A DNA stretch of 64,000 nt from Hungatella sp. UBA5385 (GTDB lineage Bacteria > Bacillota > Clostridia > Lachnospirales > Lachnospiraceae). The notes beneath the pieces were generated by a model. The model saw nothing but the letters and a program-made list of their open reading frames with translations, searched no databases and was not told the DNA's origin. Positions 43,907 to 52,988 of the stretch are shown one piece after another. Position numbers and translations under genes: made by a program. The stretch spans positions 62,001 through 126,000 of the forward strand of contig DHOR01000054.1 of the NCBI GenBank assembly GCA_002409995.1, given 5' to 3'. The stretch's first letter is position 1; each line of letters opens with the position of its first letter.

Positions 43907-46621
43907 ATGAAATTGCACACTCTGGGTAACAGAAAGAAAACAGGTTATACCACATGGGGCTGTATGTGGGAGAAAGGAAAATGTGACAAAGATGCTGTCT
44001 ATAGCCTGAAAAATGAAGCAGGAAGCAGAACTCCCATGCAGTCCAGAATCACAGCCTATTGGCCCGATGGTTCAGTAAAATGGACAGCTCATACAGCTGA
44101 CAGCGCTCTTCTTGGTGATGAGATTGAGGTTTTGGTTGATGATGGTGAAATGGCGGGGAATGGATTGGAGAAGTCTGAATTTGCAGGAGGATTTGCAGAA
44201 GGAAGATTTGCAGGAGGTGGATTTGTAGAATCTGGATCAGTCAAGTCAGGGGAAGGTATTAAGATTGTAGAGGATAAAGACAGCATAACTGTACAAGCCG
44301 GAGATATGGAAGTAGTAATTCCATACGATGGAATCAGTCTCTTTACCACAGCTACCTACAAAGGAAAACCATATCTCACATCTGCCTCCCCGGTTCTTAT
44401 TCTGGAAGAGCCTTCAGTCATTGAGGGAAACAAAGTAAAAACTGAGAAGAAATATCATTCCAGAATTGAGTCTGTAACAATCGAAGAGGAAGGCTGTTTA
44501 CAGACAACAGTTAAATACACAGGAATTCATGAAAATCAGGAAGGGGATAGAAAAATTCCTTTTATCATCCGAATGAAAATCGGAAATAACAGCCCTCGTC
44601 TTGATTTTGACCATACATTTATCTATGATGGAGACGAGGATCAGGATTTCTTAAAGGGTCTGGGAATTAAGTTTTCCTCACCAATGGGAGGAGCTGTCTA
44701 TAACCGTCATGTGAAGTTTATGGGAGATTACGGTGTATTTCATGAAAGTATGGCACATCTTCTTTCCTGGAGACCAAGAGTTCCAGAGGAAATCTATAGG
44801 GAACAGATCAGCGGTATAGAGCTGCATCCGGAAGGAGAGGACCTTCAGATTGTCAATACAGTTTTGGAAGCTATGCCATTTTGGGATGAATATGTTCTCT
44901 GTCAGGATAGTGCCAGCCATTTTTCCATCCGTAAGAAGATTTCTGAAGAAAACTGCTGTTATCTGGACAGCCTGCATGGAAATAGAACCGATGGAGGTGC
45001 AGCATTTGGTTCTGAATATGGTTCTGTGCTGTTTTCCATTCGTGATTTTTGGGAGAAATACCCGTCGGGCTATACATTATCGGGTCTGACAAAAGATACT
45101 GCAGAGGCGGTTGTCTGGTTTTGGTCTCCGGAAGCAGAGCCAATGGATTTTCGTCACTATGCCAACAGAGGTTATAATCAGGTTTATTATGAAGGGTACG
45201 ATTATAAGGGAGCCACTCCCTATGGAATTGCCTGTACCAACCAGTGCTCTGTCCAGATTTCAGAATCAATGATACCAGCTGATCAGGAGCTTGTGGACTT
45301 TACAGAAAGTGTAAAGAAACCGGTTCAGTATGTTGGAACTCCTGAATTTTATCATTCCATGAGAGCGTTCGGATACTGGTCCCTGCCTGAGAGAAACAGT
45401 GAGATGGAAAACTGGCTGGAGGATCAGCTGGACAAAGCTGTGGATTTTTACAGTCATGAGGTGGAACAAAGAGGCTGGTATGGTATGTTCAATTATGGGG
45501 ATTTCATGCATACCTATGACAGAGAGCGCCATCAGTGGCGTTATGATATGGGAGGTTATGCCTGGGATAATACAGAGCTGGTGCCCACTTTGTGGCTCTG
45601 GTATGAATTCATGCGTACAGGAAAAGAAGAGGTATTCTACCTGGCAGAGAAATTATCCCGCCACACCTCAGAGGTAGATGTCTATCACATGGGAATTTAT
45701 AAAGGTCTGGGATCACGGCACAATGTAAGACACTGGGGCTGCCCCTGTAAGGAAGCCAGAATTGCCATGGCTGCCCATCACCGCTTCTATTATTATATGA
45801 CTGGAGATCACAGACTGGCGGATATTTTTGACGAGTTAAAGGATAATGAAATGACATTTTTAAATAAAGATCCTCTTGGTGATTTTTATGAGAAAAAGGA
45901 TATGGTATATCCAAGCCATGCCAGAAGCGGCCCTGACTGGTCATCTCTCTGTGCCAATTGGATGACTGAATGGGAACGCACTCAGGATACAAAATACAGG
46001 GATAAGATTATGACTGGCATGGAGGACATTAAAAAAGCTCCTTTAAAGCTGGTTTCAGGTCCTGATTTTGAATTTGACCCTGCGACAGTTCACCTTCGTT
46101 ATATCGGAGAACGGGCTGCAGGAGGCACCCATCTTCAGATTTGTATGGGAGCGCCTGAGGTATGGAAGGAAATGGCGGATTTGCTGGAAGATGAAGAGTG
46201 GAAGGAAATGATGGCTGATTATGGAAGATTCTATTTTCTGCCAAGAGAAAAGCAGCTGGAGGAATCAGGTGGAATCATTGGAGAAAGAGAATTCACCCTT
46301 CCATTTATGGCAACTGCTATGGGAGCTTATGGTGCAGCTTACAACAATGACCAGTGGCTGGCAGAAACAACCTGGCGCCACCTGCTTCACTCCCTGTTAA
46401 GTGAAGGAAATCATGATGGTTTCAAGACTTCCCAGTTAGAAAATCAGGGCAATCATAAGATTTTGTCAGAAATTCCATGGATATCCACTAACTTTGCAGC
46501 TCAGTGGTGCCTCAATGTCATTGTTGTGCTGGATTTTATCAGGGAATATTTACCAAAAACTCTTAAGGAAGCGGATCAGCTGGTAGAACCTATGGAAAAG
46601 GAATCCTTTCGGAAAGCGTAA
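43907..46621 (+). CDS. Exo-rhamnogalacturonan lyase family protein (YetA/PL26-like)
   Basis: This 904-residue protein lacks a signal peptide and resembles B. subtilis YetA, encoded next to lplABC, and the PcRGLX/PL26 exo-rhamnogalacturonan lyases. An N-terminal beta-sandwich (to about 480) is followed by an alpha/alpha-barrel region. The latter contains WYGMFNYGDFMHTYDRERHQWRY, WDNTELVPTLWLWYEF, HNVRHWGCPCKEARIA and YPSHARSGPDWSSL. PL26 enzymes release unsaturated galacturonosyl-rhamnose from the chain end by beta-elimination. The second ATG (43907) has proper spacing to AAGGAG. Residues about 89-112 are a Gly/Phe-rich repeat insert. The 77-nt gap before it contains a hairpin. Confidence 0.8.
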   Translation: MKLHTLGNRKKTGYTTWGCMWEKGKCDKDAVYSLKNEAGSRTPMQSRITAYWPDGSVKWTAHTADSALLGDEIEVLVDDGEMAGNGLEKSEFAGGFAEGRFAGGGFVESGSVKSGEGIKIVEDKDSITVQAGDMEVVIPYDGISLFTTATYKGKPYLTSASPVLILEEPSVIEGNKVKTEKKYHSRIESVTIEEEGCLQTTVKYTGIHENQEGDRKIPFIIRMKIGNNSPRLDFDHTFIYDGDEDQDFLKGLGIKFSSPMGGAVYNRHVKFMGDYGVFHESMAHLLSWRPRVPEEIYREQISGIELHPEGEDLQIVNTVLEAMPFWDEYVLCQDSASHFSIRKKISEENCCYLDSLHGNRTDGGAAFGSEYGSVLFSIRDFWEKYPSGYTLSGLTKDTAEAVVWFWSPEAEPMDFRHYANRGYNQVYYEGYDYKGATPYGIACTNQCSVQISESMIPADQELVDFTESVKKPVQYVGTPEFYHSMRAFGYWSLPERNSEMENWLEDQLDKAVDFYSHEVEQRGWYGMFNYGDFMHTYDRERHQWRYDMGGYAWDNTELVPTLWLWYEFMRTGKEEVFYLAEKLSRHTSEVDVYHMGIYKGLGSRHNVRHWGCPCKEARIAMAAHHRFYYYMTGDHRLADIFDELKDNEMTFLNKDPLGDFYEKKDMVYPSHARSGPDWSSLCANWMTEWERTQDTKYRDKIMTGMEDIKKAPLKLVSGPDFEFDPATVHLRYIGERAAGGTHLQICMGAPEVWKEMADLLEDEEWKEMMADYGRFYFLPREKQLEESGGIIGEREFTLPFMATAMGAYGAAYNNDQWLAETTWRHLLHSLLSEGNHDGFKTSQLENQGNHKILSEIPWISTNFAAQWCLNVIVVLDFIREYLPKTLKEADQLVEPMEKESFRKA

Positions 46622-46644
46622 CTGCCTGTGAATCGGAGGAAAAC

Positions 46645-49600
46645 ATGATAAAACTATTGGAAATAACGAGACATAAAGCAGTAATCGGCTGGCAGCCGGT
46701 AGAGGGAGCGGAAAGCTACCGTGTATACTGGTCTGACAGAAATACGGAATTTACAGAATATCGTTTGATGAGAGAAGTTAAATCAGAGGAGGATCTTACC
46801 TATACTCTGATAAGTTCCACTGCAATTCCCCATTATCTGAAGGTTGCAGCAGTGCAAAATGGAGTGGAGACAGAGTGCTTTACATATTGTACACCTGTCC
46901 ATTATGTGAAGCAGGAGCAGTTGGAAAAGCTGAACAGAGGTTTAATTGCCCTTAAGCAGCAAGAGGGAATCTTCTTAAGCTGGCGTCTGCTGCTTTCTGA
47001 GGTGGTTGGATATAATCCTGATGGAACAGGGCTTACTGGTGTTTTTTTCATTGTTTGCAGAAATGGAATCAGAATTGCTAAGGTGGAGAACAGCACCAAT
47101 TATCTGGACAAAGAGGGAGAGGAAAGCTCTGTATATACAGTAATTCCTGTTCTTGGTGAAAGGGAGTATCCGGCTTGTGAAGGTGTAAGCGTATGGCAGA
47201 ATGAATATCTGGATATTCCTCTTAAAAAGCCTGCCGGTGGAGTCACTCCTGCCGGAGAAAGCTATGAATACTCTGCCAATGATATGTCTGTGGCTGATGT
47301 AGACGGTGATGGCGAATATGAATATCTGGTGAAATGGGACCCTGATAATTCCCATGATGTTTCCATTAAAGGCTATACAGGGCTATGTTATCTGGATTGC
47401 TATAAACTGGATGGACGACTTCTGTGGCGGCTTAATATGGGAGAAAACATCCGGGCTGGAGCCCATTATACACAGTTTATGTGCTGCGATTTTAATGGGG
47501 ACGGCAAAGCCGAAATGGCTGTGAAAACAGCTCCTGGCACGAAAATGACCATTTATAAAGAAGATGGAACTGTTAAGGAAGAGTATTTTGTTACTATGCC
47601 TAAAGAGGATCAGGAAGCAGGATATTCCCATGAAGATTCCTACGTATGCAGTGCAAAGGACTATGAACTGCATATCAAGGCACTGTTTCTTAATTGGGGG
47701 GAGCAGCCTGAGGTGAAAAGCGGACAATGGCCTGGTACCCTGGAGGAATGCTTTGACATAGATCCTGCGTATTCCTATCCTCTTTGTGAAAAGGATGCAG
47801 GAGCTTTGACAGACTATTTTCTGGATATCTACGCTCCTGGAAGAAGTTCAAAGAATAAGCTTCGTGAATTTGAAGGATTTATTTATCAAGGACCGGAGTA
47901 CTTAACCATGTTTGGCGGTGATGGATGTGAGATACAGACGATTCCATTTCCTTTTGAACGTATTGATGATGGACTTAGGTGGGGAGATTATTCCATGAAC
48001 CGGATCGAACCATGCAACCGATCGGATCGATTTCTGTCCGGAGTGGCTTATTTAGATGGAAAACGTCCTTATCTGGTGGTATGCCGTGGATATTATACCA
48101 GATCAGCTATAGCAGCTTACAGTTTCTTTGATGATAGTTTTAAGCTTCATTGGTCTGTTGACAGTGGATTTGTTCCTATGAGCAATCCATTTGCAGATAA
48201 TCCTCATGAGCAGGAGGGGGCTGACCCTGTATATGGCAAGCTGGCAGGTCAGGGGAATCACTCCCTGTCAACAGCAGATGTTGACGGAGATGGCTGTATG
48301 GAGATTATCTATGGTGGGGCATGTATTGATCACGATGGCAGCCTTCTATACAGCTCTTATGACAATCTGCCTGATGGAAGAAGGGCGAAGCTGGGTCATG
48401 GAGATGCTATGCATGTGGCAGATATAGATCCTGATCGTCCTGGTCTTGAGATATTCAATGTGTTTGAGGGAGCGGAATGTGCTCCTTATGGATATGCGCT
48501 CAGAGATGCTGAAACAGGCTCTGTTTTATTCGGAGAATATGCAGAGGCTGATTTGGGGCGCTGCATGATAGGGGATATGATTCCCGGAGTAAGAGGTCTT
48601 CAGTGCTGGGTGAATAACACTGGACTTTATGATTGTAAGGGTAATCTTCTGGCTAAGGAAACGCCTGGCAGCAACATGTCCATACGCTGGTCTGCTGATT
48701 TAAGCACTCAGATTACAGATGGAGTGGATTATCTGGGGCAGAAGGCCACAGGAGTTATTAATGACAGAAGACATGGTATCATGCTGCAGCCAAAAGGAAC
48801 TCTGACTAATAATGGAACAAAAGGGAATCCTTGTCTGGTGGCTGATATATTAGGGGATTTCAGAGAAGAAATTCTCCTTCGGACAGAGGACAGCACTGCA
48901 ATCCGCATTTATACCAATACAGAAATAACAGATCATAAGCTATTTACCCTGATGCATGACAGCCAGTATCGTTGTGGTGTGGCATGGCAGAATAACTGCT
49001 ATAATCAGCCGGGCTACACCAGATTTTACTACGGATCTGATATGGATTTTCATCAGGTTCTTCCTGAGATGAACGCAAAACCTGTGATCTACATTGCAGG
49101 TGATTCCACTGCCCAGAGCTATTCAAAGGACAGCAGGCCCCAGTATGGTTGGGGAGAAATGCTTCTTGCCAATCTATTTCCGGAAGACAGCATTGCTGCC
49201 AGCCACAGACCTGATTGTGAGTTTGATCAGGAACTGCGATATGAAAACCGCCATCTGATGGTAGATAATTGTGCCATGGCAGGCCGTTCCTCCAAGACAT
49301 TTCGGGAAGAAGGGAGGCTTAAAGATATTGACAGACATATAAAAGAAGGGGATTATCTTTTGATTCAGTTCGGTCATAATGATGCCTCAACTTCCAAAAA
49401 AGAGCGGCATGTGCCTGTTGAGGAGTTTGCCCAGTCTCTTGAATATTACATTGAGACAGCAAGAAAACACGGAGCTGTTCCGGTGCTGGTTTCCTCCATT
49501 GCACTTCGCCCTTGTGCAGAAACTGATATGGGGGAGAAAGGGGAGATTAAGAAACTTCTTCCTGATTATGCAAAGGTAATGGAACGTCTGGCAGCAGAGG

Positions 49601-49788
49601 AAGATGGGATTATCTATATCGATATGGGAGCTCTTACGGTTGAAGCCTGCAAGCAGGCGGGTGAAGAGAATACCCGTCTGTGGTATAAGGAAGATAATGT
49701 TCATTTAGTGGAAGCAGGAGCAGATATTTACGGAAAACTCTTGGCAGAACAAATGAAGGGCCTTATAATAGACTTTGAAAGCAAATAA
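46645..49788 (+). CDS. FN3 - PL11 rhamnogalacturonan lyase - SGNH acetylesterase fusion
   Basis: This 1047-residue protein joins three parts. Residues about 1-95 look like a fibronectin-III-type domain. About 96-805 is a PL11 rhamnogalacturonan lyase of the YesW/YesX type (LNRGLIALKQQEGIFLSWRLL; calcium loops DVDGDGEYEYLVKWDPD, DFNGDGKAEM and DVDGDGCMEI). About 812-1040 is an SGNH esterase like RG acetylesterase YesT (CE12), with GDSTAQS (S821), GRSSKT, FGHND, and the Asp-His pair D1017/H1020 in EDNVHLV. It would cut the RG-I backbone and remove acetyl groups in one polypeptide. There is no signal peptide, so it is probably cytosolic, unlike secreted YesW. Confidence 0.9.
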   Translation: MIKLLEITRHKAVIGWQPVEGAESYRVYWSDRNTEFTEYRLMREVKSEEDLTYTLISSTAIPHYLKVAAVQNGVETECFTYCTPVHYVKQEQLEKLNRGLIALKQQEGIFLSWRLLLSEVVGYNPDGTGLTGVFFIVCRNGIRIAKVENSTNYLDKEGEESSVYTVIPVLGEREYPACEGVSVWQNEYLDIPLKKPAGGVTPAGESYEYSANDMSVADVDGDGEYEYLVKWDPDNSHDVSIKGYTGLCYLDCYKLDGRLLWRLNMGENIRAGAHYTQFMCCDFNGDGKAEMAVKTAPGTKMTIYKEDGTVKEEYFVTMPKEDQEAGYSHEDSYVCSAKDYELHIKALFLNWGEQPEVKSGQWPGTLEECFDIDPAYSYPLCEKDAGALTDYFLDIYAPGRSSKNKLREFEGFIYQGPEYLTMFGGDGCEIQTIPFPFERIDDGLRWGDYSMNRIEPCNRSDRFLSGVAYLDGKRPYLVVCRGYYTRSAIAAYSFFDDSFKLHWSVDSGFVPMSNPFADNPHEQEGADPVYGKLAGQGNHSLSTADVDGDGCMEIIYGGACIDHDGSLLYSSYDNLPDGRRAKLGHGDAMHVADIDPDRPGLEIFNVFEGAECAPYGYALRDAETGSVLFGEYAEADLGRCMIGDMIPGVRGLQCWVNNTGLYDCKGNLLAKETPGSNMSIRWSADLSTQITDGVDYLGQKATGVINDRRHGIMLQPKGTLTNNGTKGNPCLVADILGDFREEILLRTEDSTAIRIYTNTEITDHKLFTLMHDSQYRCGVAWQNNCYNQPGYTRFYYGSDMDFHQVLPEMNAKPVIYIAGDSTAQSYSKDSRPQYGWGEMLLANLFPEDSIAASHRPDCEFDQELRYENRHLMVDNCAMAGRSSKTFREEGRLKDIDRHIKEGDYLLIQFGHNDASTSKKERHVPVEEFAQSLEYYIETARKHGAVPVLVSSIALRPCAETDMGEKGEIKKLLPDYAKVMERLAAEEDGIIYIDMGALTVEACKQAGEENTRLWYKEDNVHLVEAGADIYGKLLAEQMKGLIIDFESK

Positions 49789-49837
49789 TTAAAATACATA
49801 TATTACAAACATCAAGCTGAATTGGAGGAAGTTAAAT

Positions 49838-50887
49838 ATGGGAAGATTGACCTATGACAAGGCGGAGATTGAGGCGGCTATGGACAAGCTGGTGGACCGC
49901 ACCAAGAGAATGGATATGTCCTGGGACTGGCCCTGCGGTGTTGCTTATTATGGTATTGCGGAGGCTTATGAAGCTACCAGGAAGCAGGATTATCTGGATT
50001 TCTTACAGGAGCGTGTGGATGAACTGATCAGTCTGGGGCTGCCTGTGTGGACAGTGAACACCTGTGCTATGGGACATTGCCTCATTACCTTGTATCAGAC
50101 AACCGGAGAAGAAAAATACATGGACATTATTAAGGAGAAGGTGGCATATTTAAGAAATGATGCCCTACGCTTTGGTGATCATGTACTTCAGCACACTGTT
50201 TCAGCAAACAATGATTTCCCGGAGCAGTGCTGGGCTGATACACTATTTATGGCTGCGTATTTCCTGCTTCGTGTTGGCGTTATGACAAAGGATGCAGAAT
50301 TAATTGATGATGCACTTAACCAGTATTACTGGCATATTCAGTATTTGCAGGATGAGACCAATGGTCTCTGGTATCATGGTTATAACAATATTACAAAGGA
50401 TCATATGTCAGGCTTTTATTGGGGCAGAGCTAACTGCTGGGCAGCTTACACCATGAGCAGAGTTGGGATGATTCTTCCGGAATGTTATCTCTATCCTCAG
50501 TATCTGGAGATTGTAGGAAGTCTTAATGAGCAGTTGTCTGCTTTAAAGCTTCTTCAGACAGAAAATGGTCTCTGGAGAACCATCTTAGATGATGAAGAAT
50601 CCTATGAGGAACTGTCCGCTTCTGCAGGAATCGCAGCAGCTATGGCATTAAAGGGCAATCCCCTTCATGCAAAATATGTGCAGAAGTCCATTAAAGGAGT
50701 GCTGGATCATATTGCAGAGGACGGCCGTTTAACAGATGTATCCGGCGGAACAGCTGTTATGAAGGATCGTGACGGATACAGAAACATTTCCAAGAAATGG
50801 ATTCAGGGCTGGGGCCAGGGAATGGCATTGGCATTTTTTGCAGCAATTTTAAATTATGATAAAATCGCAGGGGATGGTGCTTTATAA
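49838..50887 (+). CDS. Unsaturated rhamnogalacturonyl hydrolase, GH105 (YesR/YteR type)
   Basis: This 349-residue (alpha/alpha)6-barrel enzyme removes the unsaturated galacturonyl residue from the disaccharides produced by rhamnogalacturonan lyases. The catalytic Asp is D134 in QCWADTLFMAAYFL. The aromatic segments SWDWPCGVAYYG, NGLWYHGYN and GFYWGRANCWAAYTM match YesR/YteR. There is no signal peptide, which fits cytosolic completion of the pathway. It is preceded by a GGAGG site and overlaps the next gene by one base (TAATG). Confidence 0.93.
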   Translation: MGRLTYDKAEIEAAMDKLVDRTKRMDMSWDWPCGVAYYGIAEAYEATRKQDYLDFLQERVDELISLGLPVWTVNTCAMGHCLITLYQTTGEEKYMDIIKEKVAYLRNDALRFGDHVLQHTVSANNDFPEQCWADTLFMAAYFLLRVGVMTKDAELIDDALNQYYWHIQYLQDETNGLWYHGYNNITKDHMSGFYWGRANCWAAYTMSRVGMILPECYLYPQYLEIVGSLNEQLSALKLLQTENGLWRTILDDEESYEELSASAGIAAAMALKGNPLHAKYVQKSIKGVLDHIAEDGRLTDVSGGTAVMKDRDGYRNISKKWIQGWGQGMALAFFAAILNYDKIAGDGAL

Positions 50888-51693
50888 TGAGCTGTCTTAA
50901 GAATATATATACCTGCTTTCCAGGTGGAAAACATAAAGTTTTGACTATGAGCTATGATGACGGAAGGACAGAGGACCGCCGTCTGGTAGAGATTTTTAAC
51001 AAATATGGAATTAAGGGGACATTTCATCTTAACTCCGGTCTTGTGAGAGATGACCGGGTGAAAATGGACGAGTGGGCAAGTCTTTATAAAGGCCATGAGG
51101 TGTCCTGCCATACAGTGCTTCATCCAACTATAGCCCGCAGTCCCATTGAACAGGTTGCTCTTCAGGTTCTGGAGGATCGAAGAAAGCTGGAGCAGGCTGT
51201 GGGATATCCGGTTCGGGGGATGTCTTATCCCAATGGTTCTTATACCAAGGAAATCGTTGAGCTGCTTCCTATGCTTGGTATAGAATATTGCAGAGTTGTG
51301 GGTAATACTGACGATTTTGGAATGCCTGAGGATTATCTCACATGGAAAGCCACCTGTCATCATAACCATAATCTGATGGATAATGGCAAACGTTTCTTAG
51401 AACTCCATAAGACTCAATATCTCTATATGATGTATGTGTGGGGGCATAGCTTTGAATTTCCTATTAATAATAATTGGGAGATGATGGAAGAGTTCTGTCA
51501 TATGATGGGAGGAAAAGAGGATATCTGGTATGCTTCCAACATAGAGATTGTGGATTATATGAAGGCAGCAAAGAATTTAAAATTCACCATAGATGGAGAT
51601 TTGGTGTATAATCCCAATGCAATTAATGTGTGGATTAGTGTGGATGGAAGAATCCATGAAATCCCCGGTGGTGAGTCTATAAAAATTCAGTAG
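50887..51693 (+). CDS. Polysaccharide deacetylase (NodB/CE4-like)
   Basis: This 268-residue protein has the NodB fold motifs: MSYDDGRTEDRRLV (D24, D25), GIKGTFHLNSG, the metal pair H75/H79 in SCHTVLHPT, and GMSYPNGSYT. The length and lack of a signal peptide differ from secreted CE4 wall deacetylases. It is translationally coupled to the GH105 gene and closes the operon. The likely role is removal of acetyl groups from imported RG-I fragments; this is inferred from context and not proven. Confidence 0.82.
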   Translation: MSCLKNIYTCFPGGKHKVLTMSYDDGRTEDRRLVEIFNKYGIKGTFHLNSGLVRDDRVKMDEWASLYKGHEVSCHTVLHPTIARSPIEQVALQVLEDRRKLEQAVGYPVRGMSYPNGSYTKEIVELLPMLGIEYCRVVGNTDDFGMPEDYLTWKATCHHNHNLMDNGKRFLELHKTQYLYMMYVWGHSFEFPINNNWEMMEEFCHMMGGKEDIWYASNIEIVDYMKAAKNLKFTIDGDLVYNPNAINVWISVDGRIHEIPGGESIKIQ

Positions 51694-51814
51694 ACAAGAA
51701 AAGTTACAAATTCACAAAATGTTCACAATTTCATCAAAAACTTGTCACAATTGGTTGGTATATTTATAACTGTCTATAAGACATAAGAATTTTTTATACT
51801 TTTTTTTCATACTC

Positions 51815-51867
51815 GGCCAGCGGAATCCCCTTCTGCTGGCCATCTCCCATTTATGGGGGCTTTTTTT
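51815..51867 (+). terminator. Double-hairpin terminator of the RG-I operon
   Basis: Stem GGCCAGCGGAA/TTCTGCTGGCC (51815-51841, one G-T pair) is followed by CCCAT/ATGGG (51846-51858) and a T7 run. It lies 122 nt past the last gene of the operon; the sequence between is AT-rich and empty. Confidence 0.75.
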
Positions 51868-51881
51868 GATTTTTTAATTTT

Positions 51882-51916
51882 GGGGTTCGACCCTTTGTAT
51901 CAAAGGGTCGAACCCC
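51882..51916. repeat. Perfect 35-bp palindrome between the RG-I and trehalose loci
   Basis: Arms of 16 bp (GGGGTTCGACCCTTTG and its exact complement) flank a 3-nt TAT loop. No T-run follows on either strand. GGTTCGA resembles a tRNA T-arm, but no tRNA can be folded. It may be a small palindromic repeat element or a boundary structure. Confidence 0.85.
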
Positions 51917-51936
51917 TGATGTAAAAAAAGTTGAAA

Positions 51937-51965
51937 TTGACGAAGATATACGTATATGTTACAAT
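51937..51965 (+). promoter_or_regulatory. treR promoter with operator in the spacer
   Basis: TTGACG (51937-51942), 17 nt, TACAAT (51960-51965). The spacer holds the palindrome ATATACGTATAT (51946-51957), extended to ...GTTA, also present in the treP promoter. This indicates autoregulation by TreR. Confidence 0.75.
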
Positions 51966-52004
51966 GAATATACCAGATCCCATGAAATGAAAACGAGGAA
52001 ACGT

Positions 52005-52718
52005 ATGGAAAGCAAATATAAACAACTTTATAATATTTTACTGGACAAAATAGAAAAAAATGAATATAGACCCGGAGATAAGCTTCCCTCAGAGGGAGAG
52101 CTTATGGAGACTTATAAGACATCCAGAGATACAGTGAGAAAGTCATTGGAGCTGCTGGTTCAGGACGGTTACATCCGCAAGTCAAGGGGGCGGGCCGCAG
52201 AGGTTCTTGATAAAAGCAAATTCAGCTTCCCTGTATCTGAAATCGCAAGCTTTAAAGAGCTTTATAGATATTCGCTGACTAAACCGGTAACTTATGTTGA
52301 GAATCTGGAAATTGTGAAAAATGATCCAAAGCTAATGGATGCCCTGCAGCTTGGTCCTGAGGATGAAGCTTTTGTATTGGAGCGTGTCAGAGAGATTGAT
52401 GGGGAGAAGATTATTATTGACAGGGACTATTTTTCCAGAAAGATTGTGGAGAATCTGCCCCTTCGTGCAGCCCAGGATTCTGTATATGAATATCTGGAAA
52501 ATGAAATGGGATTAAAGATCGGACATGCCATGAAGGAAATTACAGTGCGCATGGCTAACCCAACAGATTACAAGCTGCTGGATATGAAAAATTATGATAT
52601 GATTGTAGTAGTTAAAAGCTATACCTATCTGGAGGATTCTACCTTATTCCAGTATACGGAATCGCGTCACAGACCTGATAAGTTTAAATTTATAGATTAT
52701 GCTAAGAGAAAGCTATAG
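52005..52718 (+). CDS. treR: GntR family repressor of trehalose genes
   Basis: This 237-residue protein has a GntR winged helix (residues 1-70, YRPGDKLPSEGELMETYKTSRDTVRKSLELL) and a C-terminal UTRA effector domain like B. subtilis TreR, whose inducer is trehalose 6-phosphate. The ATG at 52005 follows GAGGA with normal spacing; in-frame ATGs up to 18 nt upstream lack a ribosome site. Operator palindromes with TATACGTATATGTTA lie in its own promoter and in that of treP. A terminator separates it from treP, so repressor and transport genes are two units. Confidence 0.9.
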   Translation: MESKYKQLYNILLDKIEKNEYRPGDKLPSEGELMETYKTSRDTVRKSLELLVQDGYIRKSRGRAAEVLDKSKFSFPVSEIASFKELYRYSLTKPVTYVENLEIVKNDPKLMDALQLGPEDEAFVLERVREIDGEKIIIDRDYFSRKIVENLPLRAAQDSVYEYLENEMGLKIGHAMKEITVRMANPTDYKLLDMKNYDMIVVVKSYTYLEDSTLFQYTESRHRPDKFKFIDYAKRKL

Positions 52719-52747
52719 GGATAAGATATTATAGATAGAATGGAAGA

Positions 52748-52794
52748 CCCCGGAAACTGAATGTTGTAATAACATCAGTTTTCGGGGCTTTTTA
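52748..52794 (+). terminator. Intrinsic terminator after treR
   Basis: CCCCGGAAACTGA pairs with TCAGTTTTCGGGG and continues into ATGTT/AACAT; a T-run follows. Confidence 0.9.
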
Positions 52795-52871
52795 TTTGAT
52801 TTTCTAATATAGATAGAAAGAGAAGGAAATATCGGTGACTTTCAGATATAAAATTTTTATAAACAATTCCA

Positions 52872-52911
52872 AACATATATGTTGACAGAACGTATACGTA
52901 TATGTTATATT
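52872..52911 (+). promoter_or_regulatory. treP promoter with two TreR operators
   Basis: TTGACA (52882-52887) and TATATT (52906-52911) are 18 nt apart. One palindrome, AACATATATGTT (52872-52883), overlaps the -35. A second, AACGTATACGTATATGTT (52889-52906), fills the spacer and shares TATACGTATATGTTA with the treR promoter. Confidence 0.78.
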
Positions 52912-52988
52912 AAAAATACAGAAAGTACATACATGATAAAAGGGCGTTTCGAACTTATATGGAAATAAAATAAAAAGGAGAATGGACT

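Noticed and set aside
51882..51916. Possible tRNA 3' end or attachment site because of GGTTCGA
   Set aside because: No acceptor, D or anticodon stem can be built around it, and the sequence is a simple perfect palindrome. No second copy that could be an att site was seen.
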